Assembly: GCA_963662175.1 (NCBI GenBank)
Contig: OY759222.1
Location: 10,674,222-10,738,221, forward strand
Source of the DNA: Aradus depressus
Lineage: Eukaryota > Arthropoda > Insecta > Hemiptera > Aradidae
Length of the DNA: 64,000 nt
Reading direction: 5' to 3'
This document shows, one piece after another, positions 1 through 12,600 of the stretch. The translations under genes and the position numbers were made by a program. Under the pieces are notes generated by a model. The model ran no database searches. It was given only the letters and a program-made list of their open reading frames with translations, and was not told the origin of the DNA. Each line of letters begins with the position of its first letter. The stretch's first letter is position 1.

Positions 1-3000
1 TACAAACCCAAGCCACAAAAAGGAACTTGAGTCTTGAACAGACTGAAATTGCTGCTCAGCCAAACGTTGCTTGGCCACTTTCAGTTGGGACCGGAGGGCG
101 TCTGCCTCTTGCTGGGACAGAAGCAGGCGATCGCTCGTCTCCCACAGTTCACTGCTTAAATTTTCAATATGCAAACAGTCTTTTTTCACCTAAAAAAGAA
201 AAAGTGGTATCATTATTAAAACATAATATATTTATCACCGCACCACTTCTCCTATATATATATATATATATATATATTTTTATAGCAATTACAGACGTTT
301 CGGGAAGCAGTCCCTTCATTTGTAGTTTTAAACTTGGTGTGAATACAGAGGTCGACTCATTAAATATGTTCTATAAAAAGAAGATTCTGATTGTTAGAAG
401 GAATGTTAACATAAATTATAGACACTGATGATGGGAGTGCTTCCCGAAAAGTCTGTAATTGCTATTTATTTTTTTTAAACGAAGAAAATAAATGGGATAA
501 GTGATGTGATAAATATTCTATATATTAATTCAGAATCTCCTTACTCAGCCCAAAAGTAATTATCACAATGGGAATTAACATTTTTGCTGAAAATGAAAAT
601 TCAGACTTCGTAAAAATATTTCTTACAAAAATGGAGGATATCAATGCCTTAATTTTCCAAATGAGCCACTGAGAGATTAATGTATTTTTTAATATTCATC
701 TCTTATATTTATTTATATATCTCATATTATAGCGTGTTTGTCTACTGAGTCCAAGATCACAGGTTTGTGAGCCGTCCTTCGGATGATGATGGTCCCGAGC
801 CTGTTCGAAGTCAGTTGAAGACTCCCATTGTAGAGTCAGGTTCATGCCCACCTGAGCGACGAAAAAGCGCTCAGGTAGTTATGCGATATGAGCACGCAAT
901 CAAACCATAAGTCACAAAAACCAAACCAATCACCATCAATATTTTTAGTAAAATTATACAAACAACTATATAAAGGTCCTCATGAAATTTTCAACCATTT
1001 ATGTCTCCTCAACTCTGAGGTGGGTTCAATATGTAGGAACCTACATCGTTCAAAAAAATGTCAATGGAAATTTTGTTGCACATTCTTCAAGGACATACGG
1101 CTCGAATTCCACCTGACTAGGGTCAACCAAATTTGATATTTAACTCGTTTGCAAACATTTAATGTGCTATTTCAATTTTCATTGACGTTGGACCACTTAC
1201 ATAAAGGGTGTTATGATAATATCATAACCATAATACTGGGAATAACAAATATAATATAAGAATATTAATTTCGTTAATTATGCATGGAGAAAATTCAACG
1301 CTACATGTACAGTGGCTTTTTATGAATACTATTTCTCAATTTTTCAGAATAGAATTACCTTTCCTCTAAGCTGCTCAATTTTCTTTGTGTGTTCTTCAGC
1401 TACTTGGCTCAACTCTTCTTCAAATCGAGATTTCTAAGTAATAAGAACACAAGCATCGATTAAATAATGAAATATAATCTACAATAATTACATACTACAA
1501 CTCAGTAAATAGAATAGAAAACAATTTAGTTGTCAACCAGTATACCATATATCTTTTTCTCTCACAACTTATTGCATCATTTTCAACTCTGGGAGGGCAC
1601 ATAAGGGAACAGGTACACACGATATAGAATAAAAAACACTTATATCTTGATAAAGCGGCTAGTCAGCCTCCACTTCAGTCGTCGAGGGGGTCAGGCATTG
1701 TTGTCACTAGCGAATGCAGGTTTGTGTACATGCTGTATCATTTCGTGCAAGAATGGTAGTTGTGGTGAAGTGTTAAGACGTAATATGGACGTTGTGTGAT
1801 TGTTAGAAGGATTTTATTTTGAATGGCTTGAATTATTTTGTGAGAAGGCTTAGCAGAACCCCAGAGCTGAACACCATACATCCAGATAGGTCTGATCTGT
1901 TTCATAGACACATTTGTTAGTTATTGTGACTCATGTCCGGGGGGCTCTCAACTACGAGATCATATCGCCTACTATCAGAGTGCTCTTTCGTCGCTCTGAT
2001 GGACATGAGCCCAACTCTACTATGGGAGTCCTAAATTTGTATTCACCTAGGGTAAGGGTCTTAGGGGAGTATCTGACATCCTACAGACTCAGGATCCTTA
2101 ACGTCCCTTCCGAAGTACGCCGTGCTCAAGGTTTTTTACTACCCAGATAAAAAACCTAAGGGCCTCGGCCGAGTTTCGAACCCGCGATCTAGCGTCATGG
2201 CGAATTTTAGATAGCTTGTCTATTTGTAAATTCTTTTTTTGTAGTCTGCGCAACGTGTTTGTTGCAAATCAGTCGTCTGTGAAGGTGTAATTGTCTGTCA
2301 TGTTTCAGAGGGATATTATTGAGTCACACGGTTGTACAATCACCGTGCCTCAAGGCGAATGTAACATGAAGCGATTTGGTTTTTATATATTTCTACCTTA
2401 CACATACGGAGCCATCCCTCTAGAAGCTGTCCCTATGGAGATTTGGATGCGTAACTAGTCGATTTAGTAGCTAAGATTGCTATGTTATCGGCATAGGTAG
2501 TTAAGATAAGAGATGTTCGGATCCTGAATATGCTTGCAATATAGAGAAGCAAATCCAGACTTGGAGATGTTGGGATCCTGGATATGCTTGCAATATAGAG
2601 AAGCAGATCCAGACTTGGAGATGTTGGGATCCTGGATATGCTTGCAATATAGAGAAGCAAATCCAGACTTGGAGATGTTTGGATTCTGGATATGCTTGCA
2701 ATATAGAGAAGCAGATCCAGACTTGGAGATGTTGGGATCCTGGATATGCTTGCAATATACAGAAGCAAATCCAGACTTCCTTCTGTAGGATATCAGGTCC
2801 TATGGAATGAATGTCAGCCTTGTCTGACCTGGAAAAACCGATCATCCAAGTAAGAGCAGAGAAGCGATAATAACATGGGGATCGCATGGTCCAGTCCCAA
2901 ATGGCAGCCCAACATGCCAGACACGGTCGAAAGCTTCAACTATTGACATTACATTTCCATTCCAAAGCGGAGAAAATCTCACAAACTAATCGGTAATAAT

Positions 3001-6000
3001 ATCTGTTAATTAAATTATATTAAAGGAAGTTCTCTCAGTCCTCTACTCTTCTATCTCTACACACACAACACACTACATATGCAGACGACACAGACCCAAC
3101 ACAAGCAATCACACCTACAGGAACATTTACACCAGTTAACAGATTGGGCAAACAAATGGAGAATAAAAATTAATAGAGACAAATCTCTGCAAACCACATT
3201 CACTCTCAGACACAACACTTGCCTATCAGCTTACATTAACAATCAGCCCATTCCTGCATCCGACACTGTCCGATATCTAGGACTTCATTTAGACAGACGT
3301 TTAACTTGGACAACGCACAGACCTGCATATGGACGACTGAAATCAATCATCAGACGACGATCGACATTATCGCTTGAACACAAACTTCACATATACATTA
3401 CTATACTAAAACCCATCTGGATTTACGACATACAACTTCTTCAGTCAATACAATACATTATACTACGCCATATTGCCGATGCGCCATTTTACGTCAGGAC
3501 ACGGTATCAAAATTTTCACAACCAACTCCATCTTCAAGCCAATCAACTTATTCTGGAATTAGCCAAACACTCTCCCCACAAATACACCACGTCTCAAGCG
3601 GGCATGGCAGAGGGTCCTACAGGACTAGCCTGGACTCCTCTTCGGTCACGTACCTCAGGAGTACAGCCACACACTTGCCACTGCTCAACATCACTATTAC
3701 TATTGACAAATGTTATGTCGTTGTAAATATGCAAATAAATAAATAAAATAAATGATTAACAAATGAATAACTACAGAATAAATTAATGATAACTAAAGTT
3801 GACAAATATTTTATTGTACCATAACTGAGTTAAGGTTCAGTTACCAGTTTAGCATGTAATTGTAAAAGCCTTCCGTCAAAAGAGTTATTCATCTGATCTT
3901 CATTGTCTATTTGGTTCTCAACTGATCTCAAAATCTCTCTTTCTTCTTCAAGTTTTTTCTCTAAGTTAACCACATCCATTTTTAAAGCCTTGTTCTCGGC
4001 TATCATGCTGAAATAATAAATATACAGTATTAAAAAAATATATATAGAATATGAAGGCTCAAACTGCGAGAGCGGTTTCAATTTATCAATGTAAGTTTAC
4101 AAAATAATATATATACAACAATGTACCTGTCAGTTTTTTGTGTTTCTTCACACATGTTCTGTATTTTTTTATCGAGTATATTTTTCTCGTGTTCATACAA
4201 AGTCACATTCTGCTGTAGATTGTCTATTTCTAGTTGTTTTTCTTTCAATTTGCCACTTAATATTTTTACTTGATCCTCCAGCTGGGCAACCCTTCCGTTT
4301 CTTTCAGAGTTTTCTCTTTCGAAAGAGTCTAGTCTACCTAAAGAATCATTCAAACATTTACATTTATTATTATACTCAGTCTCGATATTCTTTAATTTTT
4401 CTTTGATTTCTGAGTTTTCTTTTCTCCATTTGTCGATAGCTCTGTGCCCTTTGGAAACTGCCAATTCCTCAAATTTGGCTGAATAATACTCAAGTTCTGT
4501 TGTTTTATCTCCAATTTCTCTTTTCAGCTGAGAAACAGTACAATTTAAATCTGTGACTCGTTGTTTACTTTCTACAATATCTTTATTTATACAATCAACG
4601 AAATCTATCAAATTTTGAAGTCCAGAGCTGCGTTGTAACACTTTTGAGTTGATTTTTGATTCAATTTTGTTAAACTTTTCTTGAAGTATTTCTCTAAATT
4701 CTTTCATTTCCATCTCCAAATTGACAACCTCTCTTTTCTTCACATTTAGCTGATGCTCAACTCGTTCTTTATTAAAATTAAGAGATTCCACTTTGGATTT
4801 GAGCAAACTAACAGACTTTTTACTAAACTGAAGTTCTTTTCTATTTTCTTTACTTCTTTCCGACAAAAAGGAAAGTCGATCGTGCAATTCTTTGTTCGAA
4901 GTCTCATTTTCCAACAATTCCGCCCGAAGATGGTCTATTTGTAGAGTCATGTCCTTGATAGTCAAATTCTTCCATTCCAGAGTTTCATTCAACTCTATCA
5001 ACTCTCGAGCTAGTTCATGCTGCGCCACACTACCCTGAGATAGTTTCTCCCTCCACTGACATGCAGACTGTATAAGTTTTTCATTTTTGAAATATTCCCC
5101 GTGGAGTTGCTCCTCAAAACGCGCCACTTCTTTGCTCTGTTGCTCTATCGTTGCTCTAAGTTGACATGTTCCTTTATCTTTTGATATTATCATTTTACTA
5201 TAATCATCTTCAAGTATTTTCAAATCATTTGTCTTATCTACTAAACATTTATTTAAAAATTCTAACTCGTCTTTTAAATCTTCCAAATTATTCTTTTTTT
5301 CGCATAGTTCACACTTGAGTGCAAGTATTTCTTCTTTGCGCTCTTCATCCTTTTGACTATATTCACTCATAATAACATTCATTTCCTTTTTAAGCTCCGC
5401 TATAAGTTCTTCACAGCCTTTTTTCGAAACTTCACAACTTTTTAAATCATTACATTTCGCATCTAAGCATTCCTTAAGTTTATCACATTCTATATTTCTT
5501 TCTTTGAGTTCCTCAGCACTCATCCTTACTTCAGTTTTAAGTATATCACAATTTTTACAAATATATTCTACTTTTGACAATTTTATTTGATCTTGTAGCT
5601 CTGCAATTAAACAATTGGATCTAAAATTTTCCTCCGTCAATCGTTTCAATTCCGATAGTCGTTCTTCCAATAGTTCTCCCTGTTGTCGAAGTTCCTCTTG
5701 TAATTCAGCACATTTCATATCGACAACAGACTCTAATGTTTCTGAATCTACAAATTGAAAACTTTCATCAAAACTCATTTTGCTTCTCTCAGATAAGATT
5801 GCGTTCTGTTCCTGGGGAGAAAAAGGAAATAATAATAATGAAAATCATTTTAATATGATAGAAATTAAAATAAAGATTTTCATAATGCATACCTCACAAG
5901 TACTCTTTAGCGACGACACCAATGCTTCAAGATCATCTACCTTCGAGGCAAGATTCGTATTTTTCATTTCAAATTCCATACATTTAGCTTCAACAATCCT

Positions 6001-9000
6001 TCTTTCAGAAACATAATTTTTATGCTTAAATAGGAAAAAAAAAATCATCAATTGCTAATGACTATAAGGATTAGGAGGCAGTATAGGAAAACAATTACCA
6101 TGTAAAAATGTAATGGATTTTTTTTAATGTGGTATGAAAATAGTCGTTTGAAGTAGAGTATGAGGGTAACGACATTCAAAGCCAATGATACAGGGTTCGA
6201 ATTCCGACGTGAACAGTAATGTAAACATATAATTTATATTCCTGCGAATGTTTAGAAAACCTGCAGATAGCCCACTGCTGATGCCAACAGTTGATGCGAA
6301 ATCCCCCCGAAAAAGTTAAAAGTTACGTCATAGAAAAATAAAAGACGTCTCCCACTGTTTTATTTTTGACCAGAACCGGTTTTCGTTCTAAGCAATGGCG
6401 TCATCATCAGTGGTACATCTATGATAAAATAAATATAATATACAAATAATGGAGAGTAATCTTAAAGCATCAGGGTACAGAGCAACAGAATAAAAACTTA
6501 CCTCACCCACACAGCGTAGCGGTTAAAGGATAACTGGCATAGCTCAAAGAGGTGGGGATAGCTAGGTTCACTCACTCTACGTACCCTGATGCTTTGAGAT
6601 TTATACTTTTCATAATTTGTATGTTACATTTATTGTATCATAGATGTACCACTGATGATAATGTTTTGTTGAAAACCGGTTCTGGTCAAAAATGAAACAA
6701 TGGAAAGACGTATAGTCGTATTTCTAGGAGAAATCTCGTCCCACCACTATTATCTTACTATCACATATAAAAATCTTTTTATATTTATAGTATATTGAAG
6801 TATTGTAATCGTGCGAAAATCCGAGGTCGAAGTTTCAACGGACTCTCACGTTTCAAGTTCCCCTCAATATGTTTTGACCATTTTCGCGATGATGTCTATG
6901 TGTTTGTTTATGTGAATGGAAAGTTGTGAGCGCTCTACCGCAAAAACGATTGTAGCTATGAACTTGAAATTTGGAATGAAAACATTTTCGAGTTAAGACT
7001 CCCCCCCTAATCCCCACTTTCCCTTTGATCGATTTGGCTAAAAATCAATAGGTGTCGTCCTTATGGGGTTCTGGATGCACATATAAAATTTCGTGTCATT
7101 TATTCTCTTAATGTCAATACATTTATTCTACCGGGAGTGTCATTGTCACACGATAGATACACAAACAAGCAGAAATTACATTTTTGGAATCAGGTCGGAA
7201 AACATGAAATTCCGGTGAAAAACCAACATCGAATTTCTGATCGATTACATAACTTCCCCAATACTTCGAATAGCTGGGGAAGTAAAATCTCATTTCTATG
7301 CGTTTTGAGGGAAGGTTTCCTTACAGAAACATGAATAATAATAAATATAATCTCACCTTTTCCAAAAGAGTTTTTTTCTCGTCATTAACATTATCTAAAT
7401 CTTCTTTTGAAATAATTAACGCAGTCTCTAATCTTTGAATTTCTTCTCTAAGTTTGACTATTTCGTTCTTCTCTTCACCCAACTCCAGACGCCGCATGTT
7501 ACTCAACGTATCCCCTCCGCCATTTTCTTCCAACACTTTCTCCCTTTCTTCCAAATTAGAATAAACTTGTGTTTTTAGACGAGCCAACTCAGTGGCTTTG
7601 GATTCCAATTTTTTAGCTGGAATCATAAAACAATTTGAATAATATTAATGGGATTATTAATTGTATTTAAAATTATTAATTGTAATAATACTGACATGTT
7701 TCTGTAAGAAGATGCTTGTTCAAATCCAATTCTTCTTGTAAGTGTTGCTTCTCACAGTTCAGGAGGTCTACCTTACTTCGAAGTGATCTTATTTCGGACA
7801 ATGTTAGACATCTTGGAGACTAAAAACAGGATTGTTATCATATTAAAAGAGCAATAACAAAAAAAAATATGAGTGGGAAGAAAGAATGAATTAAATAGCA
7901 TTTGTAAAGTAATGTCGGGCTATATTAGTTAGTTAATATGACTCATGCCCGGGCTCTACCTATAAGGTCATATCGCCTACTACCAGAGCGCTCTTTCGTC
8001 ACTCTGGTGGACATAAGCCCGACTCTACTATGGGAGTCCTAAATTTTGTCTATCTTGAGCTCAGTAAGCAAGCACGGATACCATTGAGCTACTACCGGCT
8101 CCCTCTTGTGTCGGGCTATGTTACTGTACATCGCCAATTTTAGAAATAGTGTCGCGGCCGTAAAAAAACAGGTGAATGTATGCCCCAGGTCGAAGGGCTG
8201 GCATACCGGGTCCTATGGTTAATGCTAGATAGTAGGTTGACTCTATAAAAATGATTTACAATATATAACCTATTTCACAAGATATATAAAATATATGGTA
8301 GCAATACCGAAAGTGCTCCCATCTTGTGAAATAGACAATATTTTTATTAAGTGGTTCATAATATCTCTGCAAAAATGTTAAGTATCAATAAATAACCCAT
8401 CTGAAATATTGTTACAATAATAATAAACAACCTGTAAATAGGGTTTTCCAGTAGGGGTTGTGTACGACCTAGGAGACGAGACAAAACTAGAGTTTCCCTC
8501 CTCATTTTCATCGTCTGAAAATATTGACAAAAAAATAACATGAATATTACAATAGTAATTGTAACTAAACTCAAGATAACGTACTTTTCAAGTTGTAAAA
8601 TAAAGACCAACCTGAAGCAACATCCAGTACAGCATCCATAACCAATTGTCTATTGACCAGATGGCGAGGAGTATAAACAAAACGTTCTATAAATGCCTGG
8701 ATCTTGAGCTGTAGGGAGGTATGGAGTCCGTAAAGAGGTGTTCGAAAGTCTTGCGACTCCAGGGAAGCCCACAGAAGGATAACGGAAGAGACAAGTGTGA
8801 CTTCATCGCTGTCCCAATAGCCAAGAAGTCGAAATCCAACAAATTCCGCTAGAAATAACAATATCAATGAAAAAATAAAATAATTTAAGCATTTCAATGG
8901 TGTAAAAAACGTTTAACGTAATAGAACCTTTAAGGAAGTTTTCAATAACTTTATAAATATCTTCATTTCCATTGGAGCTATTTTTAAAATAATCCTTGGA

Positions 9001-9359
9001 TTCCCTTAAAAAAAAAACAAAAAAAAAAAACAGAAAATTAATTCTACAAATACACATGAAAAATAAATAGGTTTGAAATAAACCGTAAGAATCTTACGTT
9101 CGTTCGATGAGCTCAATAAAATAAGGCTTTCTGACCAGATCTAATATTTCAATAACTGGATCTTCCAATAAATTTAATGAATTAGCCTAAGAGAAGCAAT
9201 AACAAGGAAAAAAAAAACAGATAAATAAGATCAATTACATACATAAATTTATTACCAATTACCACAATAAATTAGTTTTAAAATAACTGTTTTGAATGAG
9301 AAATGTATAAGCATTATTACCCAAGATATAATTACATTCTGCCAACCTGAAATCTTCAT
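1..9359 (-). CDS. NuMA-like (mud): NuMA/Mud-like spindle-pole coiled-coil protein, 5' part (12 exons, runs off window)
   Basis: Coding exons read on the minus strand: 9359-9321, 9186-9098, 9004-8928, 8848-8612, 8514-8432, 7819-7696, 7616-7357, 6024-5893, 5811-4127, 4007-3845, 1433-1359 and 189-1 (still open at the window edge). Every join is GT-AG and keeps frame, giving about 1051 residues so far. The start (MKISGWQNVIISWANSL) aligns by eye with the vertebrate NuMA N-terminus, which also has an SW-NSL stretch followed by an acidic DPV motif. Residues 1-150 match the Hook-like domain pattern of NuMA. Exon 6 resembles the NuMA segment where the coiled coil begins (SP...LRSKV...LLTET). From about residue 180 the protein is almost entirely heptad coiled coil, rich in Glu, Lys and Leu. 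NuMA/Mud links dynein to the cortex and spindle poles. The N-terminus supports the assignment well; the coiled coil alone would not. The C-terminal LGN/Pins-binding part is not in the window. Confidence 0.75.
190..480. repeat. Foldback element with ACGT-type hammerhead cores (TA microsatellite in left flank)
   Basis: Inverted ends (AGCAATTACAGAC, GTTTCGGGAAGCA and their complements) lie at 283-313 and 441-464. The right arm holds a perfect hammerhead core; the left arm has the same stem II with a decayed core. A (TA)n run at 253-278 lies just outside. Within the NuMA-like intron 190-1358. Confidence 0.65.
405..475 (+). ncRNA. Hammerhead-ribozyme-like motif, ACGT family
   Basis: CTGATGA at 425-431 is followed by stem II GGGA-GTGCT-TCCC, then GAA at 446-448, AAGT and C453, a GTC cleavage triplet. 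Flanks can form stem I as ACA/TGT next to the core plus a distal AUAAAU/AUUUAU helix separated by an internal loop, as in natural type I hammerheads. The mirror copy has the fully self-complementary ACGT. Confidence 0.5.
730..892 (+). repeat. SINE family 1, partial
   Basis: Shares CCGTCCTTCGGATG, GATGGTCCCGAGCCTG, GAGCGACGAAA and GCGCT with the full family 1 element; head and end are worn. In the NuMA-like intron 190-1358. Confidence 0.55.
1670..1915 (-). pseudogene. Jockey-like reverse transcriptase remnant
   Basis: Minus-strand translation from about 1910 reads IRPIWMYGVQLWGSAKPSH, then an alpha-helical stretch ending YYVLT, the conserved tail just after the RT thumb in jockey-clade elements. 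It is interrupted by stops and lies in the NuMA-like intron 1434-3844. Confidence 0.6.
1912..2205 (-). repeat. SINE family 1
   Basis: Near full-length minus-strand copy: tRNA-like head on the right (GGTTCGAA-type B box complement at about 2175), body CCGAAG...GGATG, and the conserved 3' end GCCCGGGCATGAGTCACAATA (here slightly changed). Next to an RT remnant. Confidence 0.7.
2513..2782. repeat. 54-bp minisatellite, five copies
   Basis: The phrase TATGCTTGCAATATA recurs at 2529, 2583, 2637, 2691 and 2745, a 54-bp period. Because 54 is a multiple of three, all frames stay open and give spurious 18-residue-repeat ORFs on both strands. In the NuMA-like intron 1434-3844. Confidence 0.85.
3020..3726 (+). 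pseudogene. Jockey-like reverse transcriptase remnant with frameshift after YADD
   Basis: The catalytic YADDT motif is encoded at about 3077-3091 (preceded by SPLLF in another frame), while the following LQEHLHQLTDWANKW...YLGLHLDRRLTW block is in the frame of the 3079-3726 ORF. A frameshift therefore separates palm and thumb, so it cannot encode an active enzyme. The tail (ILKPIWIYDIQLL) is the same conserved RT region as in the remnant at 1670-1915, but on the opposite strand. Confidence 0.75.
6345..6705. repeat. Foldback element with AACCGGTT-type hammerhead cores
   Basis: Arms at about 6345-6425 and 6635-6705 match in inverted orientation (ACATCTATGATA..., CCAGAACCGGTT, TTTTGACC). CTGATGA is at 6410-6404 on the minus strand and 6652-6658 on the plus strand, each followed by GAA and the self-complementary AACCGGTT, then C. 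Stem I can be ACCA/TGGT. Stem II is weak in both copies. Within the NuMA-like intron 6025-7356. Confidence 0.6.
6790..7300 (+). repeat. Modular repeat (family M) with terminal hairpin
   Basis: Carries the module GATTTGGCTAAAAATCAATA, GGTGTCGTCCTTATGGGGTT, ATATAAAATTTCGTGTCATT, then CGGGAGTGTCATTGTCACA and the end hairpin ACTTCCCC...GCTGGGGAAGT at 7253-7285. In NuMA-like intron 6025-7356. Confidence 0.75.
7925..8105 (-). repeat. SINE family 1, internally deleted
   Basis: The right part keeps the A-box region (GCTACT, CTGAGCTCAAGAT) and the left part the 3' end (GACTCATGCCCGGGC). The middle is missing. Confidence 0.65.
8270..8400. repeat. Truncated AGTACT-family repeat arm
   Basis: It holds TGGTAGCAATACCGAAAGTG between two copies of the TCACAAGAT module, then the AATATCTCTGCAAAAATGTT end. 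The CTGAAGA core is deleted. Within the NuMA-like intron 7820-8431. Confidence 0.6.
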
Positions 9360-9654
9360 TATGTACTTTTAATGTATCAATTGAAAAACACAAATCAAAA
9401 ATATAAAGTAGTGAGCCATTTGTGATACGTTATGGAATTGATAAATAAAGAAGGCATTGATTTACCATTGAATACTAATAATGTTACATTTTTGCTCCTG
9501 GAAAATTTAAATAAAAGTAAAATCAAAGAAAAAAATTAATTTGTAAATTGTTTTTTTTTTAAAGAGAACTGCTTTTCAAAGAATATAATTTTTATCGTTG
9601 ATAATGATAAGGTCAGTTCTTAGTGGACACTCCCACTTGTCATATTGTAGTAAC
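9360..9654. promoter_or_regulatory. Bidirectional promoter interval between NuMA-like and ATP6AP1
   Basis: Only 295 bp separate the minus-strand start codon at 9359-9357 from the plus-strand start codon at 9655-9657, so both 5' UTRs and both promoters must lie here or overlap. The interval is AT-rich, contains no recognisable repeat and shows no clear TATA box. Exact transcription starts cannot be seen. Confidence 0.6.
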
Positions 9655-12600
9655 ATGGCTGCGCTTAAGTTTTGTGGATCTTGTATTTTATTTTTTATTT
9701 ATATTAATAATGTATATTGTGGTGTTCCAGTTTTAATTTGGGAATCTAGTGCTATCAGTGAAAAGGATGATGTCGTACCTGCTCTTACGCAATTGGATGT
9801 GGATGAATTTACGAACCATTTGGTAAAGAAGATTCATTCGCAAAAATCTCTTATTGTTTTGTTTTTGGAAGAAACTCTGAGCATTGAAGATTTTAGCTGG
9901 CTGGATAGTCATGGATTGTTTCCACAAGTTAAAAATATAACAAGTATGTCAGCTAAACGAGAATTTTTATCTTCTGTTGATGATCCTGTTGAGTCTTTAA
10001 AACAGTTAATAACTAGTCATGATTACGTGTGGAAAAAGTATAACGGACAGAAACTGCCTGAGATGGCTGGTGTCATATTGTCTGTTAATCTGAAAGATCC
10101 TCAAACCAATGATGCGCTTGCTACCCGGCCAGAATTACTCCGTCAACATGACGGGGACATTGCCGAAATATATAGTCAATTGTTATCAAAGCATAGCCGA
10201 ATAATGGCTATTTATACAGGGAAACAGAGTTCCTGGGTTGAATTTGAGAGTAATCGTGTGAAAAGAGATGCTGAGAGCGATAACTCAACTGGACCATGTA
10301 TTCGAGATACTCTTTTTAATGAACTATGTACTAGTTCTGCGCCAGTACTATCCGATGGCGTTCAGAATTTCACTTTAAGTGAAGCGCCAGAAGTTGTAAG
10401 TATATTTTCTCTGTAGTATCTTGTTACATCATAATTTTTCTTGTTGACAAATCATTTACTTTCGTATATTTTTCGTCCTGTTTTTTTTTAATTTATTTTT
10501 TATATTTCGGATAAGTAAGCTGGAGCCCTCATTTTTCTTATTTTTTTTATAATTTGCTTCTCGTGTAAGGTCACACACAGATTTATGTAAGTGCCACGCC
10601 CCTCTGCTTTATTTCAGATATACTTTTTTTAAATTAATACATCGCAGGATTTTTATTTTTTCAAATATCTGTATTTTTTCTAAGTAAGGTTGTTTATATA
10701 ATGATATATATTATGGCTCATCTGGAATGGTATTGTAATGAAACCATCAAGAACTCTTCCTAGGTTTCTTCTCTTTAAACCCTTCATTTATCAGTTCAGT
10801 GTTACTCATGGTACTACCTGGTATATATATATTTATTTATAATGCCATCGAGGGACAATTTTTTTACCCCCTTTTGCCCGCCGTATTGAATATACATTGG
10901 TACGATTGATACGGAACCCTAATAGACGGTAACACGTTACGAACAGTGAATTGTGATCGAATTAGGTTTATCCATATTTGAGTTATAAACAAATCTATGT
11001 ATAAAATTACAAACAGATCTCTTTTGAAAAGCAATATTTACTAAAAAGTTGTTCAAATTGATTCCAGATGCAAGACACTAGACCTACATTTAACCGAATG
11101 ATCCTTAAGTACACCACCGCTGCTGGCAAAGTTACCAAGATAGTCTTAAGACTTCGTTTTCAAGAAGAAAAAGGTATTTTTTATTTATTTATTTCTAATA
11201 ATTAGTTGTACGTTCAGAAATTGTGATCTGCCTCTTAAGAAATTTTCATATTTGTCCAAATGTGGCAACTTGCTACGTTTTCTTTTTCTTTGCTCCCAAA
11301 ATTCTCTCATTCGAGCACCCTCGTTTTCTACGATCATCACATATTCAAATCGCATCATCAGATATAGAATTATGATTTATTTTGTTTTTTTATTAAAATC
11401 CTTTGTATTTAAGGGTTGTGTAAGGAGATTCTGAATTGATGTATATTTATCTCGGCTCTCATTTCTCCAAATTATTTTTTGATTTTTAAAACCTAGCCAT
11501 TATAGACGTTTCGGGAAGCACTCCTATTATCAGCTTCTGAAAATATTTCATTATAATATTTTACATACAATCATCAAAAATAACTAAATTGATATCATTT
11601 TGTTTTGTCTATTTTATCTTAAGAATTATAGGGTCTCATTTTTTCAAGTATATTTAGATACGTCTTGAGAAATATTCTATTTACATTGTTGGTAGGTCGT
11701 TGGTCTTTGAGAGATATCGAGTATGAAGGAGACAACAACAAAGCTGTCATGTTGGATCCCTCCCAGGAGATTTCCGCCCCGGTTGGAACATCTTTCAAAG
11801 TGGACACTCCAGTTACATTTTCAAAAGGACCCGTCTCCCTCAAGTTTTCTGATCTTCAGGTAGTATATACTTATATTTAAACTTATGATTACCCCTGTCT
11901 AGTGAGATTAGACAGTTCAGTTATTATAAGCCCCACGTAGTTGCCATTAAGGAAAAGGCGATAGCCACTTTCAACGCCCTGAGCCGCGTAGCACGTGCGT
12001 AATGGGGCCTCGACTATTCCGCGTGTAGGATTATCTACACAGGGGTATTCGTGGCTGTAGCAAGGTATGGTGGCATCGCCCCACGAATCGGCAGCGCACG
12101 ATTCTGATGCAAGCCCAGAGAGCAGCCCTTTTAAAAGTTACAATGGCCTATCGAACTGTCTATAGCTGCGCTACAGGTACCATAGACTTGATCTTGGATG
12201 TGGCTGTCGCTTCATACTTCTGCTGCCGCAACATGGCCTTAGAAGCATTTATTGATGAGCCTTTATGCCTAGGTCTGGAGGAAGAGAGGCGCGCACAGTC
12301 CAGACCAGTACGCTGTAAGGACATTGTCCAGAATTGGATAGTGGGAAAATGGCAACAACGTTGGTGACGATGCTCGGATGGCCGAACGCATACTTCCCGG
12401 ACGTCCGGGTACATCTCTGCGTGGGTACGGCCTGATTATGTCCCAAATATTATCAGGTCATGGTGATTTAACCTCCAGGCTGTTCTTTCACTGGAAAAAC
12501 ACCCCGAACTGTTCGTGCGGTGGTATCGAGACTGCAGAACATGTGGTCCTCGAATGTCCGCTGTACGATCAAGCTAGGGTGGAGTTGATTCATGGGACAA

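Noticed and set aside
27..428. 133-codon plus-strand ORF
   Set aside because: It is the shadow of NuMA-like exon 12 on the minus strand and continues through a TA microsatellite and a foldback.
2433..2887. Three overlapping ORFs with 18-residue repeats on both strands
   Set aside because: They arise from a 54-bp minisatellite whose period is a multiple of three, which keeps all frames open. No start context or homology.
7255..7285. Resemblance of ATACTTCGTATAGC to a loxP half site
   Set aside because: It is part of the longer terminal hairpin of the modular repeat, present in many copies with variation; no second half site or spacer.
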